In this document: positions 35,103 to 43,751 of the stretch, piece by piece
Position numbering within the stretch: position 1 is the first letter of the stretch
Layout of the letters: every line of letters begins with the position of its first letter
Source of the DNA: Blautia schinkii
GTDB taxonomy: Bacteria; Bacillota; Clostridia; Lachnospirales; Lachnospiraceae
Length of the DNA stretch: 64,000 nt
Assembly: GCF_013304825.1 (NCBI RefSeq)
Contig: NZ_JAAWUO010000003.1
Location: 62,001 to 126,000, forward strand
Reading direction: 5' to 3'
The notes under the pieces: model-generated
What the model saw: only the letters and a program-made list of their open reading frames with translations
The model's database searches: none
Told to the model about the DNA's origin: nothing
Program-made: the position numbers and the translations under genes

Positions 35103-36308
35103 ATGAAAACAGGATACAGTATTAAAACATGGCGCATGCGTCTCTTTTGTCCGGAGCAGGATATGCTTGCAAAAACAGAGCAGCTGTATCAGGAAACAGT
35201 GGATTTTTATTACGAAATACTCCAGACAAGACAAGATATCTGGAAAGAAAACCTCCTTTCAATTCAGAGAGAACTGGAACTGTTGACAGTATCAGGCCGG
35301 GATGGAAGAGTACCCCTCTATACACCACCTCACGGTAAGCTGCCTGTATACTTCCGCAGATCCGCGATGAATAAAGCTGGAATTGCTGTGAAATCCGCAG
35401 CTGTAGTTGGAGAAAACCAGAAAAAAGAAATCGTTTTTCCGGAAAAGATCGATGCTTCTCTTACTTTTTTCAAAGGAATGTACAGAGATATTTCTGATAC
35501 ATCTATAAAGCTGAAACTCTGGGATGGAAAGAAATGGAAATGGATTTCCAGCCAATTGGAAGGGCGTCCTTTTCCGGTAAATGGCACAGTGCTGTCACCA
35601 TCTCTCAGTCACAATGGAAAACTCCTTATGCTTCATGTTCCTGTAAAACAGGAAAATTCCGATGCACGCACAGCCAAAGAACGCGTACAGACAGGCAGCA
35701 GGATATGTAGTGTGCAGTTTACAAATACAGATATTTTTGCCATGTGCAGCATACAGGATGTCCAGGGAAAGCAACTGGCAGCAAAAGCCAGCAGAGGTGG
35801 AAACACATACCGCTATCGGGCAGAACAGGCTCTGAAAAAGCTTGAGAAATCTCAGAAATTCACAGAAAACGATAATGTTCCTCATGCAGATCAGAAACAT
35901 TATATGTATCTGAAACATTTGAACGAGCATTTTGCTCACAAAGCAAGCCGTGAAATCGTGGATTTTTGTAAAGAACAAAATGCAGATCTGATAGTGCTTC
36001 CTGTATATGGAAAAGATTTTTCCAGGATGGCCATGTACCAGAGTGGAAATTACTCACCCTTTCATCTGAGCACCAGAATCCGTACTTATCTCATGTACAA
36101 GGCCTGGGCAGAAGGAATCCTGGTTCTGGAACTCCGCGCAGAAGGAACCGGCAAAATATGTTCCATCTGCGGTGCAGAAGGAACTCGTTCCGGAAAAATC
36201 TTCATCTGTAAAAACGGACACCAGCTAAATCGTTACCTGAACGAAGCCCGAAACTTAGGACTTCGAAGCAGGGAAACATTCCGCAAAAACGGATTTATCA
36301 AGACATAA
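35103..36308 (+). CDS. TnpB-like protein with degenerate RuvC site (candidate nuclease-dead TnpB)
   Basis: 401 residues from ATG 35103 (GGAAGAGATGTC upstream). The C-terminal half follows TnpB order: the conserved HKASREIV region (near 282), a helical YLMYKAWAEGI segment, then a zinc ribbon CSICG...FICKNGH with only three of four cysteines. The three catalytic positions look lost: RuvC-I 'GIDLG' is replaced by SVQFTNTD, RuvC-II 'IxxEDL' by IVLPVYGKD, and RuvC-III 'DxDxNAARN' by NRYLNEARN. The N-terminal ~180 residues diverge from typical TnpB. There is no TnpA beside it, and the frame is intact, so it is a kept gene rather than debris. A foldable GC-rich sequence directly follows. This resembles TldR proteins, RNA-guided repressors derived from TnpB; a simply decaying TnpB is the alternative. 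Confidence 0.7.
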   Translation: MKTGYSIKTWRMRLFCPEQDMLAKTEQLYQETVDFYYEILQTRQDIWKENLLSIQRELELLTVSGRDGRVPLYTPPHGKLPVYFRRSAMNKAGIAVKSAAVVGENQKKEIVFPEKIDASLTFFKGMYRDISDTSIKLKLWDGKKWKWISSQLEGRPFPVNGTVLSPSLSHNGKLLMLHVPVKQENSDARTAKERVQTGSRICSVQFTNTDIFAMCSIQDVQGKQLAAKASRGGNTYRYRAEQALKKLEKSQKFTENDNVPHADQKHYMYLKHLNEHFAHKASREIVDFCKEQNADLIVLPVYGKDFSRMAMYQSGNYSPFHLSTRIRTYLMYKAWAEGILVLELRAEGTGKICSICGAEGTRSGKIFICKNGHQLNRYLNEARNLGLRSRETFRKNGFIKT

Positions 36309-36344
36309 GCGGCAGAAATGCCCTTATATAGATTCTGAGCAATC

Positions 36345-36450
36345 AGTAGAAAGAAGGCCGCCATCGACGACCCTCTAAAGGCTGAATACCGCCAGACGGC
36401 CCTGCGAAGGCGTCGCCAAGAACTGCCCTTCGGGTGGGGTATTCGAAGTT
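36345..36450 (+). ncRNA. Candidate omegaRNA-like structured RNA downstream of the TnpB-like gene
   Basis: A GC-rich island in AT-rich surroundings. GGCCG (36356-36360) can pair with CGGCC (36397-36401); GAATACC (36384-36390) pairs with GGTATTC (36438-36444), enclosing a GGCGTCGCC-type stem and the CCCTTCGGG tetraloop hairpin. The overlapping long-range pairs imply a pseudoknot. Position just 3' of a tnpB-like gene and the closing long-range helix are as in TnpB guide RNAs, where the guide follows the scaffold. If so, the guide would start near 36445. No coding frame explains it. Boundaries are estimates. Confidence 0.5.
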
Positions 36451-36987
36451 ATGAAATCATTGACAGATGAGTAAAACTGGGATGGTTTTGTGGCTGGATT
36501 AGAGCTGAAAAAATAAAGAAGATTCGTGCCTATTGTTACTGGAATGTTTCACGTTGCAGTAGTAATGGGCATGATGTTTGAAAGAGCGTTTAGAAAAAAT
36601 GTCATAGCAGGTTATACGGGTGTCGACTGTATAAAACAACACTTCGGTTATAGCAGCGTAGAGACGAGTGTACTCAACAAAATCAGTTGAGGTCTGATGG
36701 TCTATGGTGGAGATGAATATACATACAGATATAAGCATTTCTGCATAAATATACGCCAGTGAAAAGTAGTGAAAGATGCAACTGATTTTGTTGAGTGAAC
36801 CTGTCTGGATAAAGATATGTAGGAAAATAGACGAAATATCGAGAAAAGATTTGATTGCTGGAGTAATTGGATACGACAGCATAAGAAAACACTTAGCTGT
36901 GTGAACGGTAAGAGGAAAAAGAAATACCATCTGTGAAGAGCAGATGTGTACATAGATTAGGAAGTTAACAAAAATGGAGGAATACAT
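36451..36987. other. Non-coding leader of the capsule locus with 17-bp inverted repeat and duplicated gene remnants
   Basis: About 540 bases without a convincing gene. A perfect 17-bp inverted repeat, CTCAACAAAATCAGTTG, occurs at 36673-36689 and 36779-36795. Two short plus-strand frames 250 bases apart encode related peptides, VIAGYTGVDCIKQHFG (36601-36648) and LIAGVIGYDSIRKHLA (36851-36898), suggesting a decayed duplication. The region ends with GGAGG before the first capsule gene and presumably contains its promoter, which I could not place. Confidence 0.5.
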
Positions 36988-38037
36988 ATGAGCACAGTTA
37001 CTTTAGATAATAAAACGATTTTAGTCACAGGTGTAGCCGGTTTCATAGGCTCCAACCTTGTGAAACGAATTTATCAGGAGGCTCCTTCTGCTACGGTCAT
37101 CGGCATCGACAACATGAATGCTTACTACGACGTGGCACTCAAAGAGTTCCGCCTGAACGAGCTGGCCAAGTATTCCACATTTACCTTTGTCAAAGGCAAC
37201 ATCGCCGACAAGGAGCTGATCACGGAGCTGTTCGAGAAGTACAAGCCGTCTGTGGTCGTCAACCTTGCTGCACAGGCTGGTGTGCGTTACTCCATCACCA
37301 ACCCGGATGCTTATGTGGAATCTAACTTGGTCGGCTTTTTCAATATCCTTGAAGCATGCCGCCATTGCGAGAGTCTAGAGCATTTGGTTTATGCTTCTTC
37401 TTCCTCCGTCTACGGTTCCAACAAGAAGGTTCCGTACAGCACGGATGACAAGGTAGATAATCCTGTGTCTTTGTATGCAGCCACTAAGAAATCTAATGAG
37501 CTGATGGCACACGCATACTCCAAACTCTACAACATTCCTTCCACTGGTCTGCGCTTCTTCACCGTGTATGGTCCTGCTGGCCGTCCTGACATGGCCTACT
37601 TCGGCTTTACCAACAAGCTGGTAAAGGGTGAAACCATTAAGATCTTCAACTATGGCAACTGCAAGCGTGACTTTACTTATGTGGATGACATCGTGGAGGG
37701 CGTTGTCCGAGTGATGAAGAAAGCACCGGACAAGAAAAATGGTGAAGACGGGCTGCCGATTCCGCCGTATGCAGTTTACAACATCGGTAATCAGAACCCG
37801 GAGAATCTGCTGGACTTCGTGCAGATTCTGAGTGAGGAGTTGGTTCGTGCAAAGGTACTGCCAGAAGATTATGACTTCGAGGCACACAAGGAACTTGTTC
37901 CGATGCAGCCGGGTGATGTGCCTGTGACCTATGCAGATACCAGCGCACTAGAGCGTGACTTCGGATACAAGCCGAGCACAAGTCTGCGGACTGGATTAAG
38001 AAATTTCGCTGAGTGGTACGCTGAGTTTTATAAATAA
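36988..38037 (+). CDS. NAD-dependent epimerase, UDP-glucuronate 4-epimerase type
   Basis: 349 residues, extended SDR fold. NAD-binding GVAGFIGSNL at residues 15-24; catalytic S/T-YxxxK as YAATKKSNE; AAQAGVRYSITNP and FTVYGPAGRPDMA are typical of UDP-glucuronate 4-epimerases (CapI/GAE type). Converts UDP-glucuronate to UDP-galacturonate; the next gene, Ugd, makes its substrate from UDP-glucose. First gene of the polysaccharide locus, with GGAGGAAT upstream. GC content is higher than in the glycosyltransferase genes that follow. Confidence 0.9.
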   Translation: MSTVTLDNKTILVTGVAGFIGSNLVKRIYQEAPSATVIGIDNMNAYYDVALKEFRLNELAKYSTFTFVKGNIADKELITELFEKYKPSVVVNLAAQAGVRYSITNPDAYVESNLVGFFNILEACRHCESLEHLVYASSSSVYGSNKKVPYSTDDKVDNPVSLYAATKKSNELMAHAYSKLYNIPSTGLRFFTVYGPAGRPDMAYFGFTNKLVKGETIKIFNYGNCKRDFTYVDDIVEGVVRVMKKAPDKKNGEDGLPIPPYAVYNIGNQNPENLLDFVQILSEELVRAKVLPEDYDFEAHKELVPMQPGDVPVTYADTSALERDFGYKPSTSLRTGLRNFAEWYAEFYK

Positions 38038-38058
38038 AAGAATTAGAGGGATAGAGAA

Positions 38059-39309
38059 ATGAGAGAGTTTAAAGATTTAAAAATTGCTGTGGCTGGTACT
38101 GGTTACGTGGGTCTTTCCATTGCTACGCTGTTATCTCAGCACCACAAGGTGACTGCTGTGGATATCATCCCAGAGAAAGTGGAGCTGATTAACAATAAGA
38201 AGTCTCCGATTCAGGACGAGTATATTGAAAAATATCTTACAGAGAAAGAGCTGAATCTGACGGCAACGCTGGATGCAAAGGAAGCATACAGTGATGCCGA
38301 TTTTGTAGTAATCGCGGCTCCAACAAACTACGATAGCAAGAAGAACTTTTTTGACACAAGTGCGGTAGAATCTGTCATTAAACTAGTCATCGAATACAAT
38401 CCGGAAGCCATCATGGTTATCAAGAGTACGATTCCTGTTGGTTACACTGCAAGTGTTCGTGAGAAGTTCCACTGTGACAATATCATCTTTAGTCCGGAAT
38501 TTTTAAGAGAGAGCAAGGCTCTGTACGATAACCTTTATCCTTCTCGTATCATTGTTGGCACCGATGTTGAGAATGCTCGACTGGTAAAGTCTGCACATAC
38601 TTTTGCAGAACTCCTGCAGGAAGGTGCTATTAAAGAAAACATCGATACGTTGTTTATGGGATTCACTGAAGCTGAGGCAGTTAAGCTGTTTGCCAACACC
38701 TATCTGGCTCTGCGTGTCAGCTACTTCAATGAGCTGGATACCTATGCTGAGATGAAGGGACTGAACACCCAGCAGATCATCAACGGTGTTTGCCTTGATC
38801 CTCGTATTGGTACTCATTACAACAATCCGTCTTTTGGCTACGGTGGCTACTGCTTGCCGAAAGATACAAAGCAGTTGCTGGCAAACTATGCGGACGTACC
38901 GGAAAACTTGATTGAAGCTATTGTTGAGAGCAATAGAACAAGAAAAGACTTCATCGCTGATCGTGTGCTGGAGATTGCTGGTGCTTATGAGGCAAATGAT
39001 AGCTGGGACGAAAGCAAGGAGAAAGAAGTTGTTGTCGGCGTTTACCGTCTGACCATGAAGAGCAATAGCGACAACTTCCGTCAGAGTTCTATCCAGGGTG
39101 TCATGAAGAGAATTAAAGCTAAAGGAGCAACAGTCATCATCTATGAGCCAACACTGAAAGATGGCGAGAAGTTCTTTGGGTCAGTAGTAGTTAATGATTT
39201 GGACGAGTTCAAGAAAAAGAGCCAGGCTATCATTGCTAACCGATATGACAAGTGCTTGGATGATGTAAAAGAAAAAGTTTACACGAGAGATATTTTCCAG
39301 AGAGATTAA
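38059..39309 (+). CDS. ugd: UDP-glucose 6-dehydrogenase
   Basis: 416 residues. Oxidises UDP-glucose to UDP-glucuronate in two NAD-dependent steps. N-terminal Rossmann [13 protein letters not shown], the [10 protein letters not shown] and [11 protein letters not shown] segments, and the catalytic cysteine in [14 protein letters not shown] (near residue 258) are all present. Supplies acidic sugar for the polymer. Confidence 0.95.
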   Translation: MREFKDLKIAVAGTGYVGLSIATLLSQHHKVTAVDIIPEKVELINNKKSPIQDEYIEKYLTEKELNLTATLDAKEAYSDADFVVIAAPTNYDSKKNFFDTSAVESVIKLVIEYNPEAIMVIKSTIPVGYTASVREKFHCDNIIFSPEFLRESKALYDNLYPSRIIVGTDVENARLVKSAHTFAELLQEGAIKENIDTLFMGFTEAEAVKLFANTYLALRVSYFNELDTYAEMKGLNTQQIINGVCLDPRIGTHYNNPSFGYGGYCLPKDTKQLLANYADVPENLIEAIVESNRTRKDFIADRVLEIAGAYEANDSWDESKEKEVVVGVYRLTMKSNSDNFRQSSIQGVMKRIKAKGATVIIYEPTLKDGEKFFGSVVVNDLDEFKKKSQAIIANRYDKCLDDVKEKVYTRDIFQRD

Positions 39310-39342
39310 GCAGGACCAAAAAAGATTAGAGGAGATAGTCAG

Positions 39343-39810
39343 ATGAAAGATGATAAAAATTTAAAGGTATGCTTGGTGGGTTCATCTGGCGGTCATTTAA
39401 CCCACCTTTATATGTTAAAGCCATTTTGGAAAAACAAGGATCATTTTTGGGTTACGTTTGATAAGGAGGATGCAAGAAGCCTGCTCGAAGGTGAAAAAAT
39501 GTATCCTTGTTATTATCCGACAAATCGTAGTCTAAAGGCTCTTATTAAGAATACCAAGATTGCATGGAATGTGTTACACAAGGAAAAGCCAGATTTGATT
39601 ATTTCCTGTGGTGCAGCAGTTGCGGTCCCGTTTTTTTATATTGGTAAAATGATGGGTGCAAAGTTGGTCTACATCGAGGTTTTTGATCGAATTGATAAAC
39701 CGACAATGACAGGAAAGATGGTTTATCCCATTGTGGACAAGTTTGTTGTGCAGTGGGAAGAACAGAAAAAGGTTTATCCAAAGGCGGTTAACCTTGGAAG
39801 CATATTCTAA
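39343..39810 (+). CDS. PssD/Cps14F-like glycosyltransferase subunit (Alg14-like)
   Basis: 155 residues. N-terminal CLVGSSGGHLTHLYML is the Alg14/PssD signature; a hydrophobic segment anchors the complex at the membrane. In pneumococcal type 14 and many capsules this protein recruits and enhances the catalytic PssE/Cps14G partner encoded next. The two genes together correspond to a split MurG-like GT28 enzyme that typically adds the second sugar to an undecaprenyl-linked monosaccharide. Confidence 0.88.
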   Translation: MKDDKNLKVCLVGSSGGHLTHLYMLKPFWKNKDHFWVTFDKEDARSLLEGEKMYPCYYPTNRSLKALIKNTKIAWNVLHKEKPDLIISCGAAVAVPFFYIGKMMGAKLVYIEVFDRIDKPTMTGKMVYPIVDKFVVQWEEQKKVYPKAVNLGSIF

Positions 39811-39825
39811 GTAGGGGACGAGAAA

Positions 39826-40320
39826 ATGATTTTTGTGACGGTAGGAACACATGAGCAGCCATTTAATCGGCTGATTCAGAAAATAGATGAATTAAAGAAA
39901 GACGGCATTATAAACGAAGATGTAATTATCCAGACTGGTTTTAGTACATATGAGCCGAAATACTGTCAGTGGAGTAAGCTGATTCCATATCAGCAGATGG
40001 TGAAAAATGTGGCCGATGCTCGTATTGTAATCACTCACGGTGGCCCGGCAAGTTTTATCATGCCACTACAGATAGGTAAGACTCCTATTGTTGTGCCGCG
40101 TCAGCATCAGTTCAATGAGCATGTGAACGATCATCAGGTGGAGTTTGCGAGAAACGTGGCTCAGAGAATGGGAACGATTATCCCGGTAGAAGATATTGAA
40201 ACATTGGGAGATATCATAACGAACTATGATCAGATTGTTGCTGGCATGGGACATGGTATGAGCAGTAACAATGCAAAGTTTAATGAAGAACTTGAAAAAC
40301 TGGTAGATGAATTGTATTGA
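39826..40320 (+). CDS. PssE/Cps14G-like glycosyltransferase subunit (Alg13-like)
   Basis: 164 residues, catalytic half of the split GT28 enzyme. MIFVTVGTHEQPFNRLI at the start and ITHGGPASFIMPLQIGKTPIVVPR, which binds the UDP-sugar, are both intact. Begins 15 bases after pssD. Confidence 0.88.
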   Translation: MIFVTVGTHEQPFNRLIQKIDELKKDGIINEDVIIQTGFSTYEPKYCQWSKLIPYQQMVKNVADARIVITHGGPASFIMPLQIGKTPIVVPRQHQFNEHVNDHQVEFARNVAQRMGTIIPVEDIETLGDIITNYDQIVAGMGHGMSSNNAKFNEELEKLVDELY

Positions 40321-40330
40321 GGATGGGTGG

Positions 40331-41455
40331 ATGAGAAAAGTTGGAATCATGTCGATGCAGCGCATTGCAAACTACGGTTCGTTTTTGCAGGCATATGCAT
40401 TGAAGCAGCTAATTGAGGAAGTTGGCTGTAATGTAGAATTTGTGGACTACCATGTAGGTGCTCCAGTAATTACAGAAAATGCAGATAGTAAAAACAAGGT
40501 TGTCCGAAAGATAGAAAAGGGGCTGGAAACCTTTCGGTATCGGGCTCCTCTTGCACACAAATTATCGTTCATCCGATATAAACAGTCTTTCGCTCAAAAG
40601 TATATGCCACTTTTAGGGATTACGGATGAAATGAACTACAATCCGACAGTGGATTGTCTTGTGATTGGCAGTGACGAGGTTTTTAACTGTATTCAAAAAA
40701 ATTCCAATGTGGGCTATTCGCCAGAATTGTTTGGAAAAAATAACCATGCGAAGAAACTTATCACTTATGCAGCGTCTTTCGGTAATACCACATTGGAAAA
40801 GCTGGAAAAGTATAAAAAGGCCAATGAAGTCGGAGCTTTGTTGAAGAAGTTTGACGCGATTTCTGTACGAGATGCTAATTCAGGAACTATTATAGAACAG
40901 CTCACTGGGAAAGAACCAGTGTACAATCTGGATCCGGTTCTGACCTATGATTACATGAACTGCTGCGACAAAATCCCACAGGTTCAGACTAATGAGAAGT
41001 ATTTGATTCTGTACGCGTATGCAGGTCGTATTTCCAATGATGAGGCAGATTGGATTGCTGCTTATGCAAAGAAAAAGAATTTGAAGGTATATGCAATTGG
41101 TGGTATCCAAAAATGTGCAGACCGATTTGTGGACTGCTCACCCTTTGAGGTTCTGGCCTATTTCAGAAATGCAGAAGAAGTTATTACCGATACCTTCCAC
41201 GGCAGCATCTTCTCGGTGATCACACATCGGCCGTTTACAACATTGATTCGCAAGAGTGTAGGTAACAGCTATGGTAATGAAGAAAAGTTGAGCGATTTGC
41301 TAAAGCGACTGGGACTGGCTAATCGGATGACAACGAAAATTGAAGATACAGAAAACATCAATGAAAAGGCGATTGATTACGCGAAAGTTGATGAGCAGTT
41401 GAAAGCACATAGAAAAGTGGCGAAGGAGTATCTGAGAAAAAATTTAGAGGAATAA
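40331..41455 (+). CDS. Polysaccharide pyruvyl transferase family protein
   Basis: 374 residues. The ATG at 40331 after GAGGATGGGTGG is chosen over an ATG inside pssE. IANYGSFLQAYALKQLI at the N-terminus and EVITDTFHGSIFSVIT near residue 285 are the core motifs of PF04230. Adds a ketal pyruvate to a sugar, giving negative charge to the polymer. Genes of this family are very often followed by an F420-hydrogenase-beta-like gene, as here. Confidence 0.88.
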   Translation: MRKVGIMSMQRIANYGSFLQAYALKQLIEEVGCNVEFVDYHVGAPVITENADSKNKVVRKIEKGLETFRYRAPLAHKLSFIRYKQSFAQKYMPLLGITDEMNYNPTVDCLVIGSDEVFNCIQKNSNVGYSPELFGKNNHAKKLITYAASFGNTTLEKLEKYKKANEVGALLKKFDAISVRDANSGTIIEQLTGKEPVYNLDPVLTYDYMNCCDKIPQVQTNEKYLILYAYAGRISNDEADWIAAYAKKKNLKVYAIGGIQKCADRFVDCSPFEVLAYFRNAEEVITDTFHGSIFSVITHRPFTTLIRKSVGNSYGNEEKLSDLLKRLGLANRMTTKIEDTENINEKAIDYAKVDEQLKAHRKVAKEYLRKNLEE

Positions 41456-41456
41456 A

Positions 41457-42620
41457 ATGGAGAACATATCGAGGATAAAAGAGAAATGTGTGGGATGTAA
41501 AAGCTGTGAGCAAAGCTGCCCAAAACACTGTATCTCTATGGTAGAAAACAAAGAGGGATTTTGGTATCCGTCTGTTGATGAAAAAAGCTGCATCGAGTGC
41601 AAGGTGTGCTTGAAAAAGTGTCCAGTAGAAAATACGGAATTTCATCGTAATGAGCCACATAAAGTTTGGGCGTGGCGCAATAAAAATGATGTGGATATTA
41701 TGCGCTCTGCATCTGGCGGTGCGGCGGATAGTGCAGCGAAAACTATATTGCAAATGGGCGGTGTGGTTTATGGTGCTGCCTATGACGAGCAGCTGGCAGT
41801 AAGCCACATTGAAGTGACAGATGAAGCAGAAAGAGAGAAACTACAGTCCTCTAAGTATGTTCAGTCTGACCCGAAAGATAGCTACACAAAGGTCAAACAG
41901 CGTTTGTCAGAGGGAAAAACGGTACTTTTTACAGGAACTCCCTGCCAGATTGCAGGTCTGTATGCTTTTTTGGGTGGCAATCCAGAAAATCTATATACAG
42001 TTGACCTGATTTGCCACGGTGTGCCTTCGCCGAAGTTCTTCAAAAAGTATCTGGAATACCAGAACAAGCAGACGGCTGGCAGAGTAATCTATTTCAACTT
42101 CCGTTCCAAAGACAAGAGAGGTTGGGGAACACAATACCTGCTAAAGACAAAGACAAAGACAAAGACAAAGACAAAGACAAAGATACTCTCCCTTGATCGC
42201 TATGGAAAACATTTTATGGATGGCGACTGCTATAGAGAGAGCTGTTATAAGTGTGCTTATGCTAATACGAGCCGTGTAGGAGATTTGACAGTGGGTGATT
42301 TCTGGGGAATTGCAAAGAGCCATCCGAGCTTCAATTCTCCAAAGGGCGTGTCCAGTGTATTTGTAAATACCGAAAAAGGTCAAAAGCTCTTTGAAATGAT
42401 GCGAGTTCTTGCAGAAGTAGAAGAAGCAACGTTGGAAGAGGGCATGGTGAAGCAGCATAATCTGGTGCAGCCGAGCAATAGGCCTGTGATCAGAGATACT
42501 TTCTATAAGAGCATCGATGAACCAGGCTTTATAAAGAATATAAAGGTTGGCTTTCAGCCAAAAGCACGGTTGAAATCTGTGCTGCCGAATAAACTGATTC
42601 AAAAAATCAAATCTCTTTGA
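41457..42620 (+). CDS. Coenzyme F420 hydrogenase/dehydrogenase beta subunit family protein with Fe-S domain and KT repeat
   Basis: 387 residues. An N-terminal bacterial ferredoxin domain with two cysteine clusters, CVGCKSCEQSCPKHC and CIECKVCLKKC, precedes the FrhB-type body (FTGTPCQIAGLYAFL, VDLICHGVPSP, GDFWGI). In polysaccharide loci such proteins are found with pyruvyl transferases and are presumed redox enzymes of sugar or pyruvyl modification; the reaction is not known. Residues about 230-242 are a run of Lys-Thr encoded by a six-fold AAAGAC repeat, which is an insertion relative to the family. Confidence 0.85.
   Translation: MENISRIKEKCVGCKSCEQSCPKHCISMVENKEGFWYPSVDEKSCIECKVCLKKCPVENTEFHRNEPHKVWAWRNKNDVDIMRSASGGAADSAAKTILQMGGVVYGAAYDEQLAVSHIEVTDEAEREKLQSSKYVQSDPKDSYTKVKQRLSEGKTVLFTGTPCQIAGLYAFLGGNPENLYTVDLICHGVPSPKFFKKYLEYQNKQTAGRVIYFNFRSKDKRGWGTQYLLKTKTKTKTKTKTKILSLDRYGKHFMDGDCYRESCYKCAYANTSRVGDLTVGDFWGIAKSHPSFNSPKGVSSVFVNTEKGQKLFEMMRVLAEVEEATLEEGMVKQHNLVQPSNRPVIRDTFYKSIDEPGFIKNIKVGFQPKARLKSVLPNKLIQKIKSL
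42143..42183. repeat. Hexanucleotide repeat (AAAGAC)6 plus partial unit, in frame
   Basis: Six perfect AAAGAC units fill 42143-42178, followed by AAAGA. Being a multiple of three, changes in number alter only the length of the Lys-Thr run and do not switch the gene off. Confidence 0.95.
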
Positions 42621-42641
42621 GATTTTGTGGAGGAAGAATAC

Positions 42642-43751
42642 ATGGGAGAGCCTATAAGAGTTTTGCATATCTTGCAGCGAATGGAAGCTGGCGGTACGCA
42701 GGCTTTGTTGATGAATATATACCGGAAAATTGACAGAACGAAAGTACAGTTTGATTTTTTGGTCGTTTATAAGGAAAAACAGTTTTACGATGATGAAATT
42801 GAAAAAATGGGTGGACATGTTTACAAACTGTCTTTCCGGGAGGATTTGAACCTTCCTAAATTTCAAAAAGATTTGGCAGTTTTCTTTGCTCAGCATCACG
42901 AATATAAAATTGTTCATTGTCACGCCTACACGATTGGATATTTCTGCCTGAAAGCTGCAAAGAAAGCAGGTATCCCCGTCAGAATTGCTCATTCACATAA
43001 TAATGAGACAGTACACGATATAAAATATTTACCGAAGCTGTTCATGCAGCGAATGTTTACCAAAAACGCAACAGATCTTTTCGCCTGCTCTGAAGAAGCT
43101 GGAAAATATCTGTTCAAAGACAAGTTGTTTCAAGTACTGAAAAATGCGATTGATTCGCAGAACTTTATTGCGGATGCGGATACCAGAAATAAAATCAGGA
43201 AAGAACTGGGGTTAAAGGATAAATTTGTTGTCGGCCATGTTGGTCGCCTGCATCCTCAGAAAAACCATGATTTCCTGATTGATGTTTTTGCAGAAATCAA
43301 GAAGAAAAAGCTTGACGCTGAATTGATTCTTATTGGCACCGGGCCATTAGAAGAGAAAGTAAAAAGCAAAGTGGTCGAAAAAGGCCTTTCAGATTGTGTG
43401 CATTTTCTTGGAAATAGAAAGGATATGAACAGAATTTATCAAGCGATGGATGTGTTTGTTTTTCCATCTTTGTTTGAAGGTCTGGGTATTGTTGCAATCG
43501 AAGCGCAGGCGGCGGGTGTTCCTATTGTCTGCTCTGAAGGATTGCCGCCGGAAACGGATATTACACCAATCTACCGGAAACTGCTGTTGAGTGATGGGGA
43601 AGAAAAGTGGGCGAATGCAGCACTTGAAATGGCACAGAATCCGAGTGCACATACAAACATGCAGAAGTATGTCATTGATGCCGGATTTGATATGGATGCA
43701 ACTGCAAAATATATGGAAAGTTATTATTTAAATCGATGGAGTAGAAGATGA
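42642..43751 (+). CDS. Family 4 glycosyltransferase
   Basis: 369 residues from ATG 42642, eight bases after GGAGG; the GTG at 42627 overlaps the ribosome site. GT-B fold: N-terminal acceptor domain with HILQRMEAGGTQALLMNIY, C-terminal donor domain with VVGHVGRLHPQKNHDFLIDVF and the E-x7-E region VFPSLFEGLGIVAIEAQAAGVP. Transfers a sugar in the cytoplasm to the lipid-linked repeat unit. Confidence 0.9.
   Translation: MGEPIRVLHILQRMEAGGTQALLMNIYRKIDRTKVQFDFLVVYKEKQFYDDEIEKMGGHVYKLSFREDLNLPKFQKDLAVFFAQHHEYKIVHCHAYTIGYFCLKAAKKAGIPVRIAHSHNNETVHDIKYLPKLFMQRMFTKNATDLFACSEEAGKYLFKDKLFQVLKNAIDSQNFIADADTRNKIRKELGLKDKFVVGHVGRLHPQKNHDFLIDVFAEIKKKKLDAELILIGTGPLEEKVKSKVVEKGLSDCVHFLGNRKDMNRIYQAMDVFVFPSLFEGLGIVAIEAQAAGVPIVCSEGLPPETDITPIYRKLLLSDGEEKWANAALEMAQNPSAHTNMQKYVIDAGFDMDATAKYMESYYLNRWSRR

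Noticed and set aside
36499-36987. 162-codon minus-strand frame before the capsule locus
   Set aside because: Low-complexity hydrophobic/Cys/Ser peptide, no ribosome site, and the plus strand here shows duplicated remnants and an inverted repeat instead.
42143-42183. AAAGAC repeat as a phase switch
   Set aside because: Six-base unit keeps the frame, so unit changes cannot switch the gene off.
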